NCBI GenBank assembly: GCA_051892195.1
Contig: JBJFFZ010000049.1
Location: 1 to 52,893 of the forward strand
From: CAKQOE01 sp051892195
GTDB lineage: Bacteria; Bacillota; Clostridia; Peptostreptococcales; Anaerovoracaceae
DNA: 52,893 bases
Reading direction: 5' to 3'
Part shown: piece by piece, positions 1 to 8,501 of the stretch
Layout of the letters: the number at the start of each line of letters is the position of its first letter
Position numbering within the stretch: position 1 is the stretch's first letter
Notes under the pieces: model-generated
What the model was told of the DNA's origin: nothing
What the model saw: only the letters and a program-made list of their open reading frames with translations
Database searches by the model: none
Position numbers and translations under genes: made by a program

Positions 1-112
1 CGTTCAGAGTCATAGTGATTGCTGCTGTAAGAGTTGTCTTACCGTGGTCAACGTGGCCGATTGTACCGATGTTGATATGCGGTTTATTTCTCTCAAATTT
101 TTCCTTTGCCAT
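1..112 (-). CDS. tuf: Elongation factor Tu, N-terminal end (partial)
   Basis: EF-Tu is the GTPase that delivers aminoacyl-tRNA to the ribosomal A site. Only the first 37 codons are in the window; the gene runs off the left edge. The translated start MAKEKFERNKPHINIG is followed by the P-loop GHVDHGKT (residues 19-26), which is diagnostic for EF-Tu. The ATG at 110-112 is preceded by a strong AGGAGG about 8 bases upstream. It lies downstream of the tRNA-Thr gene and has no separate promoter that I can see, so it is probably expressed from the promoter at 278-306. Confidence 0.97.
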   Translation of the reverse strand, partial: MAKEKFERNKPHINIGTIGHVDHGKTTLTAAITMTLN

Positions 113-180
113 CTGGTGTTCCTCCTTTTCGGGCAATGCCCATAAATTTTTTTGTTTCTTAGATTGTTTTTTATTTAGCA

Positions 181-256
<76 letters not shown>

Positions 257-277
257 ACAGCTTTCATCATCCGTTTT

Positions 278-306
278 ATTTTAAACATTTTCCGTTTTTC
301 TGTCAA
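278..306 (-). promoter_or_regulatory. Strong sigma-A type promoter for tRNA-Thr and tuf
   Basis: On the minus strand, TTGACA (301-306) and TAAAAT (278-283) are separated by exactly 17 bases. The tRNA begins about 22 bases after the -10 box. The -35 is a perfect match and the -10 matches five of six positions, as expected for a highly expressed stable RNA and EF-Tu transcript. It lies between the sigH stop codon and the tRNA. Confidence 0.85.
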
Positions 307-328
307 CACAATTATGCCTACTCGTCCA

Positions 329-949
329 TCATTTATTTTCAGAAATCATTTCGGCAAGCTTTTTCTTTGCCCGCTGGATGGCATTATCTATGCTCTTGCT
401 GGTATGATCCAGTTCCTCCGCAATCTCCCTGTAGCTGCATCCCTGCAGATGCATCTTCCAGGCATTGAGCTCCAAAACGGTCAGGACATCTTCTGTATTG
501 TCCATAATAAAATCCACCGCTTCACGGATCAGAATGAGCTTTTCAGGATCTGATTCCTTTCCGTCTGTGAGTATTTCCTCCAGCGTGCCGCCTTCCTCGA
601 TATCAGCCGCCGGATTGTTCAGGGAAACAGATTCGTTCAGAGGCTGATGCTTCATCCGTGCGGCCCCCCGCACTGCAGAGACGATCTGCCTGCCGATGCA
701 AAGCTCTGCAAAGGTACGGAAGGACGCCCCTCTGGATGTATTAAAGTCGCGGATGGCCTGAAACAGCCCGATCATGCCCTCCTGCATCAGATCCTCCGGA
801 TCGCCGCCTTCCAGATAGTACGCAGAAGTCCTGCCTCGGACCACGGTTCTGTAGCGCTGCATCAGCTCCCGCTCGGCTTCTTCATCCCCATTTCTCGTTC
901 TGATTACGAGTTCTTCATCATTACAGCGTTCTGCAGGCTCCTGACTCAA
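329..949 (-). CDS. sigH: RNA polymerase sigma-H factor
   Basis: SigH directs RNA polymerase to transition-state and early sporulation or competence genes in Bacillota. The 206-residue protein has the sigma-70 region 2 signature (EDLMQEGMIGLFQAIRDF), then AELCIGRQIVSAVR, and ends with a region 4 helix-turn-helix (YREIAEELDHTSKSIDNA). The spacing matches Bacillus SigH. I chose the TTG at 947-949 as start because AGGAGG lies 7 bases before it; a longer frame would run deep into rlmB. The gene follows rlmB by about 45 bases, the usual order in Bacillota, although the yacP gene normally between them is missing. Sigma family assignment is certain; SigH rests on the sequence and the neighbourhood. 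Confidence 0.9.
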   Translation of the reverse strand: MSQEPAERCNDEELVIRTRNGDEEAERELMQRYRTVVRGRTSAYYLEGGDPEDLMQEGMIGLFQAIRDFNTSRGASFRTFAELCIGRQIVSAVRGAARMKHQPLNESVSLNNPAADIEEGGTLEEILTDGKESDPEKLILIREAVDFIMDNTEDVLTVLELNAWKMHLQGCSYREIAEELDHTSKSIDNAIQRAKKKLAEMISENK

Positions 950-993
950 ACGGGTTCCTCCTCTCCGCGGGCTCCCGGACCGGAGCCCGGCGC

Positions 994-1896
994 CTAACCT
1001 CTCTGCCTTACAGTTTCGTACATGAGAACAGCGGCCGCATTGGACGCGTTCAGCGAATTTACACCGCCCTTCATAGGAATGGATACTGTAAAATCGCACT
1101 TTTCCTTCACCAGGCGGCTGATTCCGAATCCCTCGCTGCCTATGACAAAAGCCACCGCCCCTGTAAAGTCAGCTTCCGTATAAATGTCTCCATCCATGTC
1201 GACAGCCGCAATCCACACACCGGCCTTTTTCAGCTCCTCAATGGTCTGGGAAATATTTGTCACCCGGGCCACCGGAACGTAAGACGCCGCTCCTGCCGCC
1301 GACCGCTCTGCAGCCGCCGTTACAGCCGCCGCCCTGCGCTTTGGAATAATCACTCCGTGGGCCCCCGACGCATCGGCAGTCCGGATCACAGCGCCCAGGT
1401 TGTGAGGATCCTCAATGCCGTCAAGAATGATAATAAACGGAGGTTCGCCCTGCGCTTCCGCTTTCTGCAGAATATCCGCCACCTCGCTGTACTCGTACTC
1501 CGAAACAAAAGCTGCCACCCCCTGATGCTTTCCGCCCCGGGCGATACGGTCAATGGAAATCCTGTCCGAAATCTGTACCGGAATATTTTTTTCACGGGCC
1601 ATGGCAACAATCTTTTTAATAGATCCTTCGCCATCCTTCTGCACCACGAGCTTCATAATCTGACGGCCGCTCCGCAGGGCCTCCATCACCGGATTTCTTC
1701 CGATGAGAAGGTCTTCCGGAAGCTCCGCTTCCACACGTTCCTGCTGAAAACTCCTCTGCTCACCCCGAAGCTCCTGCCCGGAGCTCTTCTTTTCCCGGGT
1801 CCGCTCCGGTTCCCGCTGCCCGGCGATTTCAAGATGCCGGTCTCTTCTGTTTTTTCCGGATGCCTGCCTGCTGCTCCGGTCGATCCTGCGGGACAT
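994..1896 (-). CDS. rlmB: 23S rRNA (guanosine-2'-O)-methyltransferase, TrmH/SpoU family
   Basis: This SPOUT-fold enzyme transfers a methyl group from SAM to a 2'-hydroxyl in 23S rRNA. Of its 300 residues the first 60 or so are highly charged (Arg/Glu/Lys-rich) and look disordered. The substrate-binding domain starts at IGRNPVMEAL (65-74). The three SpoU motifs follow: DPHNLGAVIRTADASG, FVIGSEGFGISRLV and IPMKGGVNSLNASNAAAV, which form the knotted SAM site. Its ATG shares one base with the folA stop (TAATG), and its AGGAGG lies inside the last folA codons, so the two are translationally coupled. The exact rRNA target cannot be read from the sequence; rlmB is the name by position next to sigH. 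Confidence 0.9.
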   Translation of the reverse strand: MSRRIDRSSRQASGKNRRDRHLEIAGQREPERTREKKSSGQELRGEQRSFQQERVEAELPEDLLIGRNPVMEALRSGRQIMKLVVQKDGEGSIKKIVAMAREKNIPVQISDRISIDRIARGGKHQGVAAFVSEYEYSEVADILQKAEAQGEPPFIIILDGIEDPHNLGAVIRTADASGAHGVIIPKRRAAAVTAAAERSAAGAASYVPVARVTNISQTIEELKKAGVWIAAVDMDGDIYTEADFTGAVAFVIGSEGFGISRLVKEKCDFTVSIPMKGGVNSLNASNAAAVLMYETVRQRG

Positions 1897-2384
1897 TATA
1901 AATTCCTCCTGTATACAGCAAAGGTGTATGTTACACCGTTTTCCTCAATTGCACTGCTGCGCAGAGCGCAGGTCCATTCCTTCAGTTCCCGGAACACAGG
2001 AATAAAGGTATCTGCTTCCAGCTCCGCTTCGATTTCTGTTATATATGCCTCTTCTGTCAGAGGAAGCAGAAGCTTATAAATTTCACCGCCGCCGATGACA
2101 AAGGCTTCCTTCTTTTCTTCCTCAGAAAGCATTTCCATCAGCTGCTCCGGACTTCTGCAGACTTCAAACCCTTCTCCGGCGTCCAGTGTTCTGGAAAGAA
2201 CAATGTTGCGCCGCTTCGGCAGAGGCTTTCCGCCCGGAAAGGATTCCAGGGTTTTTCTTCCCATAATCACCGTTTTTCCCATGGTGGTGCTGCGGAAATA
2301 TTTCATATCAGAAGGCAGGGACAAAAGCAGTCCGCCGTCTCTTCCGATTCCGCCCCCGCGCTCCTGCACTGCGATCATTTTCAT
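1896..2384 (-). CDS. folA: Dihydrofolate reductase
   Basis: DHFR reduces dihydrofolate to tetrahydrofolate with NADPH and so regenerates the cofactor oxidised by thymidylate synthase. The 162-residue length is normal. Visible family features are the N-terminal strand MKMIAVQE, the segment LPSDMKYF with the catalytic acid D26, the NADPH-binding stretch GKTVIMGRKTLESFP, and FVIGGGEIYKLLLP near residue 100. It lies 14 bases downstream of thyA and overlaps rlmB by one base, so thyA-folA form a functional pair inside the rlmB-sigH operon. Confidence 0.95.
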   Translation of the reverse strand: MKMIAVQERGGGIGRDGGLLLSLPSDMKYFRSTTMGKTVIMGRKTLESFPGGKPLPKRRNIVLSRTLDAGEGFEVCRSPEQLMEMLSEEEKKEAFVIGGGEIYKLLLPLTEEAYITEIEAELEADTFIPVFRELKEWTCALRSSAIEENGVTYTFAVYRRNL

Positions 2385-2398
2385 TCTTGTTTCTTCTC

Positions 2399-3229
2399 CT
2401 ACTCAGCCACAGGAATGTTTTTTACCTGAGGCCCTGCTTTGTACTCACCCACGTGGATATCGTCCAGCGTAAAGCTGTAGAAATCCTTAACCTCCGGATT
2501 CAGATGGAACTCCGGCGCCGGATACTGCGGTCGGGTGATCAGTTCCTTTACAATAGGAATGTGACGGTCATAAATATGGGCATCCGCAATCACATGCACA
2601 AACTCTCCCGGCTCGTACCCGCACACCTGGGCCATCATCATGGTCAGCAGGCTGTACTGAAATACATTAAAGGCATTGGCCGTCAGAATATCCTGCGAAC
2701 GCTGGTTCAGAATGGCATTGAGCCGGTTTCCCGTCACATTGAAGGTCATACTGTAAGCGCATGGCTCCAGATTCATCTCCGACAGATCGGAAAAATTATA
2801 AATATTTGTCATAATCCGCCGGCTCTGAGGCGTATTTTTCAGCTGCCAGATCACATTGTCCACCTGGTCCATTTCCCCCTGAGGGAATTTATATTTCTGG
2901 GCAAGCTGGTAGCCGTAGGCCTTTCCGATGGTATGATCCGGTCCTTCCCACTGGTCCCAGATATGCCCGTCCAGCTCTCTCACATCGTTGGACTTCTTCT
3001 GCCAGATCCAGAACAGCTCCTTTGTGGCAGTCTTCCATGCCGTAGGGCGCAGTGTCATCAGAGGCATCTCCTCCGAAAGATCGTACCGGTTTACGATGCC
3101 GAATAATTTTATGGTGTGCGCCGGTGTTCCGTCGGACCACCTGGCCCGCACCTGCTGTCCTTCTGTGGAATATCCGTGGTCGAGAATGTCCGTGCACATT
3201 TTTACAAATGTCTCATCGATTCTGCTCAT
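2399..3229 (-). CDS. thyA: Thymidylate synthase
   Basis: ThyA methylates dUMP to dTMP using methylenetetrahydrofolate and releases dihydrofolate for the adjacent FolA. I start the gene at the ATG at 3227-3229, which follows AGGAGGG by about 8 bases, giving 276 residues; an upstream ATG at 3254 lacks a good site. The catalytic cysteine sits in LEPCAYSMTFNV (about C157). The dUMP-binding region reads QRSQDILTANAFNVFQY rather than the LGxPFN form of E. coli ThyA, and so resembles the Bacillus ThyA type. That comparison is from memory; the family assignment is firm. Confidence 0.95.
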   Translation of the reverse strand: MSRIDETFVKMCTDILDHGYSTEGQQVRARWSDGTPAHTIKLFGIVNRYDLSEEMPLMTLRPTAWKTATKELFWIWQKKSNDVRELDGHIWDQWEGPDHTIGKAYGYQLAQKYKFPQGEMDQVDNVIWQLKNTPQSRRIMTNIYNFSDLSEMNLEPCAYSMTFNVTGNRLNAILNQRSQDILTANAFNVFQYSLLTMMMAQVCGYEPGEFVHVIADAHIYDRHIPIVKELITRPQYPAPEFHLNPEVKDFYSFTLDDIHVGEYKAGPQVKNIPVAE

Positions 3230-3267
3230 CTGTGAAGCCCTCCTCTCCAGCTGCAATTATGAATCGC

Positions 3268-3699
3268 CTATCTGCGATTCACTATAATCTTTTCGTTTTC
3301 AATAATTTCGAATGTTTTTTCTATAATCTCTTCAAGCCTTCCGTCAGCTCCGCTGACCTCCAGAAACCCGATCAGGGCTTCAAAGCCTGTGGCTTTTTTG
3401 TATATTTTCGGATCTACATTTTTTGGCATGGAGGTGATCTTGTGGTTCTTTCCCCTCCGGGCAGCCGCAAGCTCTTCCTCTGTGAGATATTCCTGAAGAA
3501 GATCAAAGGCCCTGGCCTGCGCCTCGGCTCTGACATACCCCACGGCAGCAGTATTCAGCCGGTCCGGCCGCAGAATGCCCTTATGAAAAACATGAAGACG
3601 TACATACCTTTCATACACTGCATCTCCGATATATGCCAGAACAGCACTGCTGACTGCACCGGGATTTTCAGTTCCCGGTTCCGGTCGTCCTTCCGTCAT
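3268..3699 (-). CDS. mrnC: Mini-ribonuclease 3
   Basis: Mini-III is a dimeric RNase III-like enzyme without a double-stranded RNA-binding domain; in Bacillus it trims 23S rRNA precursors. The 143-residue protein carries the catalytic-domain signature AYIGDAVYERYVR, with the acidic D26. The segment MPKNVDPKIYKKATGFEALIGFL contains the second conserved patch. A GGAG sits before the ATG at 3697-3699. The order cysS-mrnC is conserved in Bacillota, which supports the call. Confidence 0.93.
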   Translation of the reverse strand: MTEGRPEPGTENPGAVSSAVLAYIGDAVYERYVRLHVFHKGILRPDRLNTAAVGYVRAEAQARAFDLLQEYLTEEELAAARRGKNHKITSMPKNVDPKIYKKATGFEALIGFLEVSGADGRLEEIIEKTFEIIENEKIIVNRR

Positions 3700-3702
3700 G
3701 TT

Positions 3703-4767
3703 TTACTCTCCTTCAAGCTGGAGCATAATATCCTCCACAAAGAAATCCAGCATTTTCAGAATCGGTGAAAAACAGATCTCGATCTTCACCTGGCTGCAGA
3801 GATTTCCTATAATTCCCAGAATTCCCGGATCTCTGACATACACCGTCTGAGGCCGTCCTTTCTCTTCGATGTAGCCTACCAGCATTCCTAAAGCCACGTC
3901 TCTTGGATCTTCCCCGGGGCTGATAAAATACTGATTTTCAACAGAGGCTCTGTCTGCATCGCAGAGGATGCAGAGCTTCGGATATCTCCGCCGGCCCCGG
4001 TATCCGTCCTCCTGCACCGGAACCGGAAGGAACGGCATATCAAATTCCAGAGAGCATCCGTTGACGTTTTTTTTCTGAAGACGCCGCACCAGAAGCTCGT
4101 CCGTAATCACGCAGCCGTCTGTCACCGCCTCGATCTTTTCGATGGGCGCAAGGATTTCATTAATCCAGATATCCTCCTGTTCATCGTACATCCGGCGGAT
4201 TCTTTCGCCCTCGTTCATATCGGGAAGCTCTCCTGTGCTCTGCAGCTCATCCATGGCATTGCAGAGCTGGTTCATGACCTCCGCCATGAGCTCCATCTCC
4301 GACGGATCCAGATAGTACGGCTCATAGCCGGTCTCAAAGCAGCGAAAGAGCGGCCATGCATCATGTCCCCGGTACTTCTTTTCTGCCAGGCGCACACAGT
4401 TCAGATCGTGACGCTGCAGATCATTTCTGCCGAGCCACATGCACTCCAGACAGTTCTTTCTGCTCAGGGCCGCATACTCCGGAAGCTCTGAGCCGTTGAT
4501 GTATCCGGACAGGCTGATCAGTCCCTCGATTCCTTTATATACAGAGATTCGTTCAAGATCCTCAAACATCCCCTGAATCGAACAGTAGAACGGTTCCTCC
4601 TGATCCTTCAGATAGATCTCGCAGATATCAACCTCGCAGAAAAGCTTCCATGGAGCCAGCTTTTTCACCCGGTCTGCGGCATCATAAAGAGCTTTGCAGA
4701 CGGCAGCCGGAGGCTGCGGAGCCCTGAAATCTGATTTTTGCGTTATTTTGTATTCATCCATAGTCAT
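3703..4767 (-). CDS. Uncharacterised protein, DUF7309/DUF6930-like
   Basis: This 354-residue soluble protein has no signal peptide or membrane segment. Its C-terminal part (about residues 255-340, around RRRYPKLCILCDADRAS and GRPQTVYVRDP) resembles what I recall of the DUF6930 family, and the N-terminal half recalls the partner DUF7309; function is unknown. A short Cys pair (NCLECMW) lies near residue 105. The start shares four bases (ATGA) with the end of the upstream transporter gene, so it is translated from the cysE-cysS operon. Its place between mrnC and the transporter suggests only co-expression. The family name is tentative; that it is a real gene is clear from the coupled start and operon spacing. 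Confidence 0.8.
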   Translation of the reverse strand: MTMDEYKITQKSDFRAPQPPAAVCKALYDAADRVKKLAPWKLFCEVDICEIYLKDQEEPFYCSIQGMFEDLERISVYKGIEGLISLSGYINGSELPEYAALSRKNCLECMWLGRNDLQRHDLNCVRLAEKKYRGHDAWPLFRCFETGYEPYYLDPSEMELMAEVMNQLCNAMDELQSTGELPDMNEGERIRRMYDEQEDIWINEILAPIEKIEAVTDGCVITDELLVRRLQKKNVNGCSLEFDMPFLPVPVQEDGYRGRRRYPKLCILCDADRASVENQYFISPGEDPRDVALGMLVGYIEEKGRPQTVYVRDPGILGIIGNLCSQVKIEICFSPILKMLDFFVEDIMLQLEGE

Positions 4768-6098
4768 TCTTTCTGTATCTCTTCCGGATTCTCATTTTCC
4801 GGAATCCTTTCTGTATCTTTGTCTTCCTTTCCCTGACCGGAATCCTCTGGAGTCAGAAATTCCGGAATATGGGTTGCAGCATCGATGCATTTCAGGTTTT
4901 CATAGAGTGCCTCATCCTGCGGAAGGCTGCGGCGCTCCAGAGCAGCCAGAACAGCTTTGTTTAAGAACATGCAGAACACTGCAAAAACAGGAACTCCGAG
5001 AAGCATTCCTGCAAAGCCGAAAAGGCCTGCTCCCACAAGGATAGAGAACAGAACCCAGAAACTGGATAAACCTGTAGAGTTTCCCAGAATCTTTGGCCCT
5101 ATGATATTGCCGTCGATCTGCTGAATGATAACAATGTAAATGATAAAATACAGAGCCTTCACCGGTTCAATGGTGAAAATGATCACCGCACTGGGAACAG
5201 CTCCGATAAAGGGACCGAAAAACGGAATGATATTGGTCACGCCTACCACAACGCTGATCATCACTGCGTAGGGCATATTCATGATGGACAGCACAACAAA
5301 GCTGATCATGCCGATGATCATGGAATCCAGCAGCTTCCCGGATACAAATCCGCTGAAGATCCGGTGGATGCTCCTGATATCCATCACAATATTATTGGCA
5401 AGCTCTGTGTCAAACATACTGTAGATAATTCTTTTTGCCTGTCCTGCAAAGTGTCCCTTGCTGACAAGCAGGTAAGCGCATACGATGAGCCCCACCACAG
5501 CGTCAAACAGAAAGTTCAGCACGCTGATCAGCCCGCTGGTGATGCCTGACACCAGCATGTTGATGGAAGGCATCACATAATCCGTGATGATGCCGATGGT
5601 GGAGGTTTCAAAATCCTTGATGAGCTGATTGGCCACCGACAGAATCTCCGGATAATCCTTCAGAAGCTTTGTAAGCCATACAGAAAAATTATCGATATTT
5701 GAAGGCATCTGCCGGATGATCTCCATGATGCTCTGCACCACCTGAGGTCCTGCCAGGATCAGGAGTCCGCTGATCACCGTAACCAGCAGGAGGAGGCTCA
5801 GCACCATGCTGAGTCCTACAGACAGATGCCGGGCGGTCTCTGCCGGAATCCGGGTCTTCTGCAGGAACACGGAAAAGCGCCGGAACATGGCATTGTACAC
5901 CGGAAGCAGGAGATACGCCATAACGCAGCCCAGAATCACAGGCATGAGAACGTTGATCAGTTTTCCCAGGCCTGCTTTCAGGGACGGCATTTTTGTGAGC
6001 ATCAGGTAAAAGCACACGCTCAGGCAGACAACCACCAGGGCCGTCAGACCCCAGGCCATCTGCTCTCTGGTTACAACAAACCGTTTTTTTCCGTCCAT
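4764..6098 (-). CDS. AI-2E family transporter (PerM/YtvI-like)
   Basis: The protein is a 444-residue polytopic membrane protein of the AI-2E/UPF0118 family. Members export or exchange small molecules or ions (autoinducer-2, or Na+/Li+ in some), and the substrate here is unknown. It has hydrophobic segments near residues 13-33, 45-68 and 88-115, and a cluster from about 185 onward. The family-type motif ITNxIPFFGPFIGAVPS appears as VTNIIPFFGPFIGAVPSA about two thirds along, followed by QQIDGNIIGPKILG. The last 45 residues are charged and probably cytoplasmic. It lies 2 bases downstream of cysS and overlaps the next gene by 4, so it is in the same operon. Confidence 0.9.
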   Translation of the reverse strand: MDGKKRFVVTREQMAWGLTALVVVCLSVCFYLMLTKMPSLKAGLGKLINVLMPVILGCVMAYLLLPVYNAMFRRFSVFLQKTRIPAETARHLSVGLSMVLSLLLLVTVISGLLILAGPQVVQSIMEIIRQMPSNIDNFSVWLTKLLKDYPEILSVANQLIKDFETSTIGIITDYVMPSINMLVSGITSGLISVLNFLFDAVVGLIVCAYLLVSKGHFAGQAKRIIYSMFDTELANNIVMDIRSIHRIFSGFVSGKLLDSMIIGMISFVVLSIMNMPYAVMISVVVGVTNIIPFFGPFIGAVPSAVIIFTIEPVKALYFIIYIVIIQQIDGNIIGPKILGNSTGLSSFWVLFSILVGAGLFGFAGMLLGVPVFAVFCMFLNKAVLAALERRSLPQDEALYENLKCIDAATHIPEFLTPEDSGQGKEDKDTERIPENENPEEIQKE

Positions 6099-6100
6099 GG

Positions 6101-7501
6101 CTACAGCCTTACAATCTTAGGACCCTGCGGTGTATCTTCCACTGCAAAGCCTTTTTCCCTGAGAAGGTCTCTGATTTCATCCGCTCTTGCAAAGTTTCTT
6201 TCCTTCCTGGCCTGCTGGCGTTCTTCTACCAGCTGCTGGATTTCATCGGAAATTCCTTCGTCCTCCCCGCTTTCAAAAAGAAGGCCCAGAACATTTGCAA
6301 GGGCTTCGATCATGGCCAGGCAGGATGCGGCAAAGCTCTTTGAGCATCCGTCCTTTACCGCTGTATTCACGTCGCGGATCAGTTCAAAGATGGTGCTGAT
6401 GGCGTCGGCGGTATTCAGGTCATCATCCATGGCATTGTCGAACTGTACTTCGTACTTTTTCAGTTCTTCCAGAAGCTTCTGTTCGTCAGCGGAGCTGTCG
6501 TCCCCGCCGTGCTCTGCCAGATGCTTCAGGTTGTTGATGGAATTGTGCATCCGGGCCAGGGCATTTCTTGACTGAACCATCAGATCCCTGCTGAAGTTGA
6601 TGGGGCTTCTGTAGTGGCCGCTGAGCAGGAAATAACGGAGCTCTTCTCCGGTAAATTCTTTGAGGATGTCTCTTACTGTGAAGAAGTTTCCCTTGGATTT
6701 TGACATCTTTTCGTTGTCGATGGTGATGTATCCGTTGTGCATCCAGTACTGCGCGAAAGGCTTTCCTGTGTAGGCCTCTGTCTGGGCGATTTCGTTTTCG
6801 TGATGCGGGAAGGCCAGATCCTGACCTCCGGCGTGGATGTCGATCTGCTCGCCCAGGTACTTGTTTGACATGGCGGAGCACTCAATGTGCCAGCCCGGCC
6901 GGCCCATGCCCCACGGACTTTCCCACGCAGGCTCTCCTTCAATCTTGCGGGCCTTCCAGAGGGCGAAGTCCAGAGGGTCCTTCTTCCGCTCATCCACGCT
7001 GATGCGGGCGCCGGACTCCAGATCGTCGATGTTCTGTCCGGACAGCTTTCCGTAGCCTTCAAACTTCCTTGTGCTGTAGTACACATCGCCGTCAACCTCA
7101 TAGGCATAGCCCTTGTCAATGAGGGTCTTTACAAATTCGATGATCTCCGGCATATTTTCTGAAACCTTCGGGTGAACGTCCGCAATCTTCAGATTGAGGG
7201 CCTTTGCATCGGTAAAATACTCCTGAATATAGTTTTCGCTGAGCTTCAGGGCCGGAATTCCCTCTTCAATGGATTTGTTGATGATTTTGTCATCCACATC
7301 TGTAAAATTCTGTACAAATTTTACTTTATTTCCCTTATATTCCAGATATCTCCTAAGGGTGTCGAACACTACGAACGGACGGGCGTTTCCGATATGAATA
7401 TAGTTGTAAACCGTGGGCCCGCACACATAAATCCGGATTTCCTCCGGGTCCATCGGCCGGAACTCCTCTTTTTTTCTGCTCATTGTGTTATATATCTTCA
7501 T
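6101..7501 (-). CDS. cysS: Cysteine-tRNA ligase
   Basis: CysRS charges tRNA-Cys with cysteine. Its 466 residues match the usual bacterial length. The class I motif HIGN is at 36-39 and KMSKS at 265-269. The catalytic zinc ligands correspond to C27 (YVCGPT), C208 (HIECSA), H233 and E237 (FPHHENEIAQ). The C-terminal anticodon domain ends with a segment rich in charged residues. The gene lies 7 bases downstream of cysE, so cysteine synthesis and cysteine charging are co-expressed, as in many Bacillota. I found no T-box leader in the short space upstream. Confidence 0.97.
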   Translation of the reverse strand: MKIYNTMSRKKEEFRPMDPEEIRIYVCGPTVYNYIHIGNARPFVVFDTLRRYLEYKGNKVKFVQNFTDVDDKIINKSIEEGIPALKLSENYIQEYFTDAKALNLKIADVHPKVSENMPEIIEFVKTLIDKGYAYEVDGDVYYSTRKFEGYGKLSGQNIDDLESGARISVDERKKDPLDFALWKARKIEGEPAWESPWGMGRPGWHIECSAMSNKYLGEQIDIHAGGQDLAFPHHENEIAQTEAYTGKPFAQYWMHNGYITIDNEKMSKSKGNFFTVRDILKEFTGEELRYFLLSGHYRSPINFSRDLMVQSRNALARMHNSINNLKHLAEHGGDDSSADEQKLLEELKKYEVQFDNAMDDDLNTADAISTIFELIRDVNTAVKDGCSKSFAASCLAMIEALANVLGLLFESGEDEGISDEIQQLVEERQQARKERNFARADEIRDLLREKGFAVEDTPQGPKIVRL

Positions 7502-7508
7502 TGTTCAA

Positions 7509-8270
7509 TCACTCCTGTTCCACGCTGCCCTCCTGGCAGTCGTTTGATTTTGTTACTTGGTCGAGGTATTTTTCCAGCTCCGGCAGACAGGTCATACAGC
7601 CGTCAGAATCGCAGGAGCTGCAGGTTTCGCCTTCCTTTTTGTGGTAAAGGTGAAGCTCCGCCTCCAAAGCGGCGATCCGCTCTCTGAGGCAGCTGAGCTG
7701 AGTTTCCACAGGGTCCGGCAGGTCAATCTGGTTCATGTCGTCGATCAGGACATTGTCGCGCTTGACGATACGGCCCGGAATGCCCACCACGGTGCAGTTG
7801 GGCGGCACCTCCTGAAGCACCACGGCTCCCGCCCCGATCTTGGAATTGTCTCCCACCCGGAAAGGTCCCAGAACCTTTGCTCCGGAGGACACGATCACAT
7901 TGTTCCCGATGGTGGGGTGACGCTTTCCGGTATCCTTGCCGGTGCCCCCCAGCGTCACGGCCTGGTAGATGGTCACATCATCGCCGATCTCCGCTGTCTC
8001 CCCGATGACCACCGCCATGCCGTGGTCGATAAAGCAGCGCTTTCCGATGGTGGCCCCGGGATGGATCTCGATCCCGGTCTTGTGCCGCACACGCTGGGAA
8101 ATCATGCGGGCCAGGAATTTCATATTGTGCTGATACAGCCAGTGAGCCGGCCGGTGCCACATCAGCGCCCGGACTCCCGGATAGCACATAAAAACCTCAA
8201 ACCGCGTACGGGCAGCCGGGTCTTTTTCCATAACCGCATCTATATCTTCCTTCATTGCTTTAAAAAACAT
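7509..8270 (-). CDS. cysE: Serine O-acetyltransferase with Cys-rich tail
   Basis: CysE acetylates serine with acetyl-CoA, the first step of cysteine synthesis. I start at the ATG at 8268-8270, which has CGGAGG 6 bases upstream, giving 253 residues. The left-handed beta-helix hexapeptide repeats run from about residue 60 (GIEIHPGATIGKRCFIDHG) through AVVIGETAEIGDDVTIYQ and HPTIGNNVIVSSGAKVLG. The catalytic HPTIGNN and GIPGRIVK regions are present. Unusually, the C-terminus carries a CxxC-x4-CxxC cluster (CSSCDSDGCMTC, 7587-7622) after a predicted helix, a possible metal site. It heads the cysE-cysS operon and has its own promoter at 8342-8370. Confidence 0.95.
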   Translation of the reverse strand: MFFKAMKEDIDAVMEKDPAARTRFEVFMCYPGVRALMWHRPAHWLYQHNMKFLARMISQRVRHKTGIEIHPGATIGKRCFIDHGMAVVIGETAEIGDDVTIYQAVTLGGTGKDTGKRHPTIGNNVIVSSGAKVLGPFRVGDNSKIGAGAVVLQEVPPNCTVVGIPGRIVKRDNVLIDDMNQIDLPDPVETQLSCLRERIAALEAELHLYHKKEGETCSSCDSDGCMTCLPELEKYLDQVTKSNDCQEGSVEQE

Positions 8271-8341
8271 CTGAATCCTCCGAAAAATCATTTCGCACTG
8301 CCGTCCATCCTGCGTGACGGCAGACGAATGCCATAGTAATT

Positions 8342-8370
8342 ATAATACCTTGAATCGAATCCGGTATCAA
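8342..8370 (-). promoter_or_regulatory. Promoter of the cysE-cysS operon
   Basis: On the minus strand TTGATA (8365-8370) and TATTAT (8342-8347) are 17 bases apart, each one mismatch from consensus. Transcription would start about 65 bases before the chosen cysE ATG. A short inverted repeat (CTGCCGTC/GACGGCAG, about 8300-8323) lies in the leader. Confidence 0.75.
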
Positions 8371-8427
8371 TGAAAAATATATATTTCATCCGCCTGGCGG
8401 ATGCCCTTTTCCGGGTTCTTTCCAGTA

Positions 8428-8455
8428 TTGTATTACCCATTTTTTTATGTATAAT
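8428..8455 (+). promoter_or_regulatory. Promoter of the small acidic protein gene
   Basis: TTGTAT (8428-8433) and a perfect TATAAT (8450-8455) are 16 bases apart. The transcript would begin near 8462, inside a longer open frame that starts at 8370, and this supports the start at 8502 for the gene downstream. It diverges from the cysE promoter, with about 60 bases between the two. Confidence 0.7.
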
Positions 8456-8501
8456 GATAATATGCATGACCATTATTATCTTTGAAAGGAGAAAAAAGAA
8501 G

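Noticed and set aside
8370..8501. Membrane-anchored N-terminal extension of the 8502 gene
   Set aside because: A good promoter (8428-8455) lies inside it and the ribosome site is before 8502, so the extension is probably not translated.
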